A stretch of DNA of 64,000 nt, taken from NCBI GenBank assembly GCA_014773175.1, contig VXCM01000699.1, positions 1-64,000 of the forward strand, written 5' to 3'. This document shows, piece by piece, positions 57,278-64,000 of the stretch. The stretch's first letter is position 1. The number at the start of each line of letters is the position of its first letter. The DNA comes from Lucifuga dentata (taxonomy: Eukaryota > Chordata > Actinopteri > Ophidiiformes > Bythitidae). The notes under the pieces were generated by a model that had not been told where the DNA came from, did not search any database, and worked only from the letters and a program-made list of their open reading frames with translations. A program made the translations under genes and the position numbers.

Positions 57278-60200
57278 ATGGTAAAATCCAACCTCCAGCG
57301 GATCCTAAACAGTCATTGCTTTGCTCGCGAGAAAGAAGGAAAACAACAGTTTCTTATTCCCATGGAGAATATGAGTAGTAGTATCTGTGACATGATTGGC
57401 AAGTAAGTAATGGAAGAAAAATACATCATCGAGCTAATGCTAAATCATGCTAACGAGTGGGGGAGGGGTGGCTAGCTTAGCTAGCAGCTACGGAAGAGAA
57501 GAAATTGAACATACTTAAATGTGCTATTAACGTTCTGTCACATGTTACGCTTTATATGATCAATTCTTCCGTGTGTGATATCAGAAACTATAACGTTATT
57601 TTGGGCATTTGTAACGTATCTGTGATCAATATTGACATGGCCTGAGACCTATCGTTACCGTTAGCTACCTACCATTAGCCCTGAACAGTGTCGAACTTGC
57701 GTTAACAGCCTTACGTCACTGCAGTTAGCTGCACCCGCTAACGTATCAGTAGGCTTTTTCTCGGAGAAATTTCACTTGTCAAACACAGATGTAACTAATA
57801 ACATTAATGGCTGCTTTTTGTTTAGGTGTTCACTGCTGTTGTCAGCTCATTTAAATGGGACAGAGCCATCAATGTTAGAAATTACGGTGATTTTTTTTTT
57901 TTCTTTCTTACAATGAGGCAAACGTCCTGTATAAGAAACTTCCGTTAAGTCATTGTTCTGAGGAGGATGCAAAAGATGGTATATTTATCTGTTAAATAAT
58001 ATAAAAGGAAATCAATCAGGCAAAATCTAACTTAAAAGCCCTGTCCAGTAATGATTTTCTCTTGAAATCTCCTTAATTCCATAGGGCTAAAGACCCAGCT
58101 GACTTCCTCGTAGAAGACAGCGCTCCCAAGTTAACAGAAAAGCATGAACAAATATTTGACAGTGACGCAAGTTTTGCATAGATAGTGAACAATAAATATT
58201 GCCTTACAGTCCAAAACGAGGGAAGTTAAAAAACAGTAACGGGGTAATATGGTGGCTCCTGGAAAAAAGAAAAACGGGTGTCTTTAAATGTGTCAGTGAT
58301 TCACTAGGTGAAATAACAGACCTTATTTCTTATATAACCATTTTACTGACTGATGCCAGGCCACATGATGATTATAATTTCCAAATGAGGACAAAGACCA
58401 GTGTGTCCAAGTGATGTGATAGACACACCACACACATTTTCACAAACGAGTTGGTGGCCTAACGTTGATCCATGGCATTTCTGCATGAGTGGAACATCAG
58501 TCTTGTGATTGTGCTGTGACTTTTCTAAAAAAAAAAAAAAAAAAAATCAATATTTTTAATAAAATTTACGCAATCAATTTATATTAAATAAAAAATGATA
58601 CTTAAGTATACTTATAGGATTATTTACCATACAGAAAGAAACTTGCAGTTCTAATTTATGCCACGTAGTGTTAAAAGTATATTTTAAAAGTAAAATTTCC
58701 CCATAAATATTTTTGGTCCTCTAATAAACAAGATTTTTGTCTTGAAGCACAAGAATAATCATGTATAACTTACAACAGCTGACATATATTTCATGTAGGG
58801 TTTCAGCTGATTAATTAATGATCTCATTAACTGATTGTACAAAAAAAAAAAAAAAATNAAAAAAAAAAAAAAAGTCAAATGGCCACCACACGATTCCAGG
58901 GCCCAAGGTGACGTCTAATGGCTTGTTTTGTCTAAACAACAGCTTGAAGCTAAGTTATTCAGTTTACAGTGACATGAACAGCAGCAATTCCTTATATTTA
59001 AGAAGTTGGAACCAGCAACTGCCTGGGATTTTTTTTTTTTTTTTTAACTAAACAAATAACTTTTTAATTGATTTTTGGCACTTAGTGGATCATACACTTG
59101 CATATTGAAGCAGTTAATGAGGATGTTGAGAGGTTGGCAGATGTTGATGTGGATTTTGGCAGCCCCATCAACAGAGCAAAATACTCTAGAAGTAATTCAA
59201 AGTACATCACCAACTGTAAATCAAGAGTCATAAAAGTATAAGATGTCTAATTTGGGACATTATAGCCCATTACAGCTACACTGAGAAGTGGTTTAATCAG
59301 CCAAACTAAGTGAAAACAACAGTGTGGGTGTTCATAGGAAAGCTGGATTCTCAATCTTAACTGTTTTTTACAAACTAAACTGCCCAATAAGTGCAGCTTA
59401 TTGAGACACCATCGGAAATATTTTTCCTGGGAATATTCCCAGTCGGCACGTGATAGGATATCTAGAAACAACTTGGCTTACTATTTATCCTTGAAGAGTT
59501 TAGCCATTTGTAAGGCAAAGCAGTAGCTGTTATTGTGAACAAAAAGTACCTTTTCTCATTGTGGACAATTTGACTAGTCAAACACTAAAAATAGTTTAAA
59601 CAAAAAAAAACAAAAAAACATTATGCTTATTCAGACACCAATGTTCATAGCTACATCTGCACTTTTCCTGCTTCAATGAGTGGAGATGTTTTCTGTGACA
59701 AAAGACCTGTTTTGTCCACTGAGTGATTATCAGAGAATAAAAGATGCGCCACTAACCGTTAGAGCCAGTTATTGTAATTATATAGAACTGTAGTGGTGTT
59801 CTAAATTTGTGTGTCACAAAATAACTCAAAGAAAGTGGAGAAACTTGGTTGCCATTTGTTTTCGCACACATGAATTTACAGAACACTCATACCCCACTTT
59901 AATTGGTTTGTGCATTTGATCTGTAAAAAATGCTCGGTCAATTCTCCTCCGCCACTTTCTGCGGTTCGGTTCAAGGCTCTGCAAGCTCAAACGCATTTGG
60001 GCTGATATCTTAGATACAAACAATATGTTGTTCTCTTTGCAAGGATGGAAAAAGAAAAAGCTCTTGATTTGGGGGAACAAACAAAGCAGCTTGAAAGCGC
60101 ATCAAGACCAGCTGACGTGTAGCACGCGACGTAGATTGAGCTCGTAAATATTATTGATTGCTGCAAACACAAGAAAAAGCCCTTATGCTCATTGTGCTGG

Positions 60201-61235
60201 ACATCCTGGTGTGTGACTCACAGCTAATAGAGATGCTGATGCTTAACTTCAAACAGATCTGCTGACTATGATGAAGACTTTTGCAGCGTTGGATGACGTC
60301 TTGGTGACTTAAAGGACCATACTGACCATTTTGCATGTTTGAGCCTAATGTACTGTATTCAGTTTTTGTACATGTTACATTACTGACAATCATTTCTCAA
60401 AGGATAACACAGCTTCAGCTTTCCTGATATTTAGCAGAACCTCTTAATCTTTCAAAATCAAATATTCAAGCGATACAGCCACCTTAAAAATCGATGTTTC
60501 GCCTGCTAATAGTTACACAGCCTTATGAAGTCACGGTTGTTTAAATTTTTTGATAACCACAGGTCTTCTTTTGGGACTATATTCACCAGTGGAGACATAC
60601 ATTCACTCCGCGCTTTTTATTGCGCTTAAACGCTAAAATTACGTAACTTCAAAAAAACTTGAGTACACACGTTGTTTGCGATGATGGATTACCATCCCAA
60701 GAACGTTGCAAGTATCAATAAGTTGATTTTAATAGCGTATCATTTAAAACATTTAAATTCACATTTCCAGTAGTTTTGCTTTGAGAAATGATTGTCAGTA
60801 ATATTACGTGTATGAAAACTGAATATGTTAGGCTCAAACATGCAAAATGGCCGGTATGGTCCTTTAAATGTGAAACAGCAGATTAGATGCCCAAAGTTAG
60901 TTTTAACAGTTTAAAGTTTTGGTTGTTTGAAGTGGTCCAGGAAAGTGTTCTTCCCTCGTTTTACTGTCAAGGGCCTTCATGCTGAATCCAGAGTGAAGCC
61001 ATACTTGATGTTTGCCAGCAGTGGAATAAAGATGGCAACATGGAAAGGAATGTTAGTCTTAATTCCCTTATTAGTCACACAAACACACACACACCTCCTC
61101 CATCACCTTTGTTCTCCTTCAGGATGGCAAAGAAAAGGATGTAGTATTTGTATCTAAGACATCGGGCCAAATGCTTTGGAGCTTTTGGCAGCCGTGAAAG
61201 CTACAGATGTCAGCCGTGTTCTAGCGAGCTGACAT

Positions 61236-61266
<31 letters not shown>

Positions 61267-63166
61267 TTGTCACCCATGTGAGCACAGTTTTTACATGATG
61301 CAAGGATTTTACTGTCTCAAAACCTTTGATTATAAATATCAGATGGGATTCTTCTATCCTGAGAAGAACAAGACAATGATTGAACTGTGGATTATGCGAT
61401 TTTCTGTTTCTGAGTGGTGTAAATTTGTCATTATTTCTCTGCCCCCACCCGNGGGGCCTCTGTGGTGCTCCTGATGCCCCTCTCCCACCCCTGAAGATCC
61501 CAGGTGGGCGAGGGAATGGCACACGGGATCACACTCCATCAGCTCGGCCGCTCTACTCAGTGAGTCTGAAAACGCACACACTGACAACAGTTGTAGAAAC
61601 AACGATAAGCTTTTGTAATGAATGAGGAAACGCTCGCTGCTTCCTGTCATGCGTCACACTGTTGATTTGCAGAGCGCGGCACATGAGGCTGACAGTTTTG
61701 TTTGATCCACACATCTAAGTTAAGCTGCTTATTCTACTTCTAACAGTGATGTAACTGCACTGTAACGTGACACATTTTGTTTTCCTTCAGGTTTTGGTGT
61801 GTTTATACGGCTTTTTTTTTTTCTGTTTTGATTTAAAATGCAAGCAGAATAAAGAAGCGTGTGTGCGCCCACGTGGCTGATATGGCCACATCTTCATCCT
61901 AGTTAATCGTCGTTGCACAGCAGAGAAACACACTCACGCTGACCCAGTTAACGCAGCCATGCTGTTTTCTGACGCATTCCTGTTTTGTTTTTCCAGGACC
62001 GAAAGTTGACGGTGACGGAGGAGCCGGCGGGGAACGGTTGCCCTGGGATGCTCCACTTCCAAAGCCGCCCCACCATTACCAAGACGNAGCCGGCGGGGAA
62101 CGGTTGCCCTGGGATGCTCCACTTCCAAAGCCGCCCCACCATTACCAAGACGATTCAGTGGGACGCTGTCCTCAGCAGCAGCGCACTCTACGTGGAGATT
62201 CCTCTTGACCCTCTCCCTGAAGGCAGCAAGGAGAGGTGAGGGCTGATTGGTAGCAAGTCAGACACTTCCAGGTCTTCACAATGGCAAACTTAAGCCTTTA
62301 AAAAAAATACTAAGGCTTAATTAGATTAAGACTTAAAAAAGATTTAGCTGTGTTATTAAAATGCTCACATAACAATAAAAAGTTCTTGAAACTGCTTTGC
62401 TTTTTAAACAAAAAGTCTAGGGGACAAACGGTAAAAATGGCACTCACAAATTGAATAAATGTTTTGTGAAAGGCTATTTTTTCATTTAAAATAAGATTAA
62501 ATTAAAAGGAGAATTGAGGAAGGATTTTTCTAAGATGATTGCAAGGCAGCTGTAGCCCCTGAAGCAGGATCATCCAAAGCTTTGATGGCTCATTTGTACT
62601 CTGACGCCAGAGTTTGACATTGGCTAACTCTCAGCAAAACTTCGGAGGGGATGCAGCTGAAGAGCCTTTAAAATTACTAGCAAAAGCCTAAATTCATTGA
62701 ATGTCATTTTTCTGAGGCTTGTGTGTTCTGTCTGAGTTCCAGTGAATGTTCTGGTGTGTTTGTGCGTGTTCAGTTGATTTGCAGTTTCTAACTTAAGCTG
62801 CTGTCTGTTCTGCCTCCAGCTTTGCAGCTCTGCTGGAGTTTGCTGAGGAACACCTGAAAGTCGTTAGCGCATTTGTCTGCTTTTACAAAAACAGAGAAGA
62901 TCGTGGTAAGCGTTTTTCCCAACACACTTTTTTTTTAATATATATATATATATCAAACTCCATAAAGTTTCTGACTTGTGTCTTCTGACTCATACTGCAT
63001 CTTAACGCATCTCGATCCAACTCTTCACTTTGCAGCTAAACTGGTGCGTACATTCAGTTTCCTGGGCTTTGAGATTGTGAAACCGGGCCATGCCCTCGTC
63101 CCGCCTCGACCCGACGTCCTCTTCATGGCCTACAACTTTGACAGGGACTCCTCTGATGAGGAGTAG
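57278..63166 (+). CDS. oaz1: Ornithine decarboxylase antizyme (oaz1-like), made by +1 frameshift
   Basis: Antizyme binds ornithine decarboxylase and delivers it to the 26S proteasome, and also lowers polyamine uptake. Exons: 57278-57402, an exon ending at 61559 (start hidden by the N at 61452), 61997-62235, 62820-62905, 63036-63166. Exon 1 encodes [20 protein letters not shown], the conserved vertebrate OAZ1 N-terminus, which is why ATG 57278 is chosen over the earlier out-of-frame ATG at 57169. ORF1 ends at TGG TGC TCC TGA (61463-61474). ORF2 continues in the +1 frame with [15 protein letters not shown], then [48 protein letters not shown], and ends FDRDSSDEE. The third exon contains a 66-base artefactual duplication, in frame. 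OAZ1-like residues favour oaz1 over oaz2, but fish have two oaz1 paralogues and I cannot say which. Confidence 0.94.
57403..61452 (+). other. First antizyme intron, with MITE and poly-A tracts
   Basis: Donor AAGTAAGT at 57401. It contains A-homopolymers (58529-58546; 58841-58873 with an N), MITE copy 11 (60309-60867) and a CA microsatellite (61239-61264). The pyrimidine tract TTATTTCTCTGCCCCCACCC directly before the N suggests that the acceptor AG fell into the gap. Confidence 0.75.
60309..60867 (-). mobile_element. TTAA-flanked MITE, copy 11
   Basis: TTAAAGGACCATACTGACC to CCGGTATGGTCCTTTAA, asymmetric type in reverse orientation, lacking the CATTGGTTTCAGTTCATT segment present in most other copies (a deletion near 60740). 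Confidence 0.92.
61463..61530 (+). promoter_or_regulatory. Programmed +1 ribosomal frameshift site with pseudoknot
   Basis: The shift site is TGG TGC TCC TGA T (61463-61475), the conserved vertebrate antizyme sequence. Ribosomes reading TCC at the TGA stop slip one base forward to GAT when polyamines are high. Downstream, CCCACC (61484-61489) pairs with GGTGGG (61503-61508) as stem 1. GATCCC (61496-61501), in the loop, pairs with GGGATC (61525-61530) as stem 2, the arrangement of the known stimulatory pseudoknot. The first pairing bases and spacer are as expected from mammalian OAZ1. Confidence 0.95.
62022..62152. repeat. Exact 65-bp duplication around a single N in an antizyme exon
   Basis: 62022-62086 equals 62088-62152 with N at 62087. 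Both copies encode [20 protein letters not shown]. The extra 66 bases keep the frame, so a naive gene model would contain a false 22-residue repeat with one unknown residue. Confidence 0.95.
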
Positions 63167-64000
63167 CTCTCCAGACGTCCTAATTTCTCCCTTCTTCCTT
63201 CCCACTGGATGTTCACCCATCCTATCCTGCCTCCTTATATACACACACACACAGCCATCTCTGTAAAACCCTCAGCGTCCCATATGTAGTCATCCACCCC
63301 CTCAAGCCTTTTATTTCAAGATGTGCATCTCATACTCATCTATCTCTGTATTTTTTTTTTTTTACTATTTTCACTGAAGGTTAATGGTATATTGTCATCT
63401 TAAAAGGAGGGAACTATTGTTTTGTTTGAGCTTAAAGTCATATTGCAGTTGTTTTTTTTAGTCATCAGTTAAGGTCTTGCATTATTTTCACGTGTTGCGT
63501 TTAGTTGATACATTTCTTTTGATGATAAACTGAGGATTCTTCATTTCTTGAATGTACAACAGAAATGTCATCAGGTTTACACTCTGATAGTCCAGCTCTC
63601 CTTTGATTGGCTCCATAGTGACATTAAATTTATTCCATATTTCCTTGCCGTCTGATTTGAATTACAAAGACATTGTAATGGGACCAGTTTTAATTATGTA
63701 GCACTAATGTCCTCTCATAAACTGCCATTAGGGTTTTTGAAATGTGTTGCTTTTGAGCAGCAGCCCCAATAATTGGTACTTGGGTAATAAATCCCTTTGG
63801 ACTGTCGGCAGAGTGAAAAGATGAATGCTGTTGCACACAACTGATGTAGATGTTACAGATACTAGGGTCATATTGGTACAAAAAGAGTGAATAATCCAAA
63901 GTGCTTTTTCTTCTTTCTGTCACATACAGTATACCCAACATTATTATAGTGTTTGGCTGTTTAAAGATGCTGTGGTGTTATGATTGGATTTGTTTTGGAC
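63167..64000 (+). other. Antizyme 3' UTR and downstream flank
   Basis: After the TAG at 63164-63166 there is a short CA run (63240-63254) and T-rich sequence. AATAAA at 63786-63791 is the best poly-A signal seen, implying a 3'UTR of about 0.6 kb. No further gene is recognised up to the window edge. Confidence 0.55.

Noticed and set aside
57169..57378. Open frame of 70 codons overlapping the antizyme start (begins MSNLTSFQ)
   Set aside because: The conserved antizyme N-terminus lies in another frame from ATG 57278, and this frame has no homology. At most it is an upstream ORF if the transcript starts early enough.

Overview
The window is vertebrate nuclear DNA, almost certainly from a teleost fish, probably a percomorph such as a cichlid; I cannot name the species. 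The grounds are small coding exons with canonical GT/AG introns, proteins clearly orthologous to vertebrate genes, Tc1-like transposons with long inverted repeats, many short non-autonomous DNA elements and abundant CA/GT microsatellites. I see no bacterial, viral, CRISPR, rRNA or tRNA features.

Three protein-coding genes are supported. (1) ric1, + strand, 25 coding exons from 11328 to 28612. The first coding exons lie outside the window or were not found. The spliced exons read through 1,355 codons to the stop. The product is the Ric1 half of the Ric1-Rgp1 exchange factor for Rab6 at the Golgi. (2) ermp1, - strand, 15 exons from 54571 down to 39457. It encodes a complete 888-residue multi-membrane M28 metallopeptidase of the endoplasmic reticulum once one artefactual duplication is removed. 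(3) An ornithine decarboxylase antizyme gene (oaz1-like), + strand, 57278 to 63166. It carries the conserved programmed +1 frameshift site and a readable pseudoknot. ric1 and ermp1 converge tail to tail, the same neighbour arrangement as in human 9p24. ermp1 and the antizyme gene are divergent, with start codons 2.7 kb apart.

Layout: 1-11327 is non-coding (probably a ric1 5' intron) with a 1.6 kb Tc1-like element carrying a dead transposase, a probable LINE 3' end and small repeats; 11328-31560 is ric1 and its 3'UTR; 31561-39456 is intergenic and repeat-rich, with a second Tc1 relic; 39457-54571 is ermp1; 54572-57277 is the divergent intergenic region; 57278-64000 is the antizyme gene and its 3' flank.

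Two things stand out beyond the genes. First, at least twelve copies of a roughly 0.6 kb non-autonomous element sit between TTAA sites; some are asymmetric and some are full fold-backs. Second, single N characters in the assembly are flanked by near-perfect 60-90 bp direct duplications. Four of these hit coding exons (three in ermp1, one in the antizyme gene) and look like failed overlap collapses, not biology. No wholly new biological system is evident. The most functionally interesting signal is the antizyme recoding site; the most likely under-described item is the TTAA element family.
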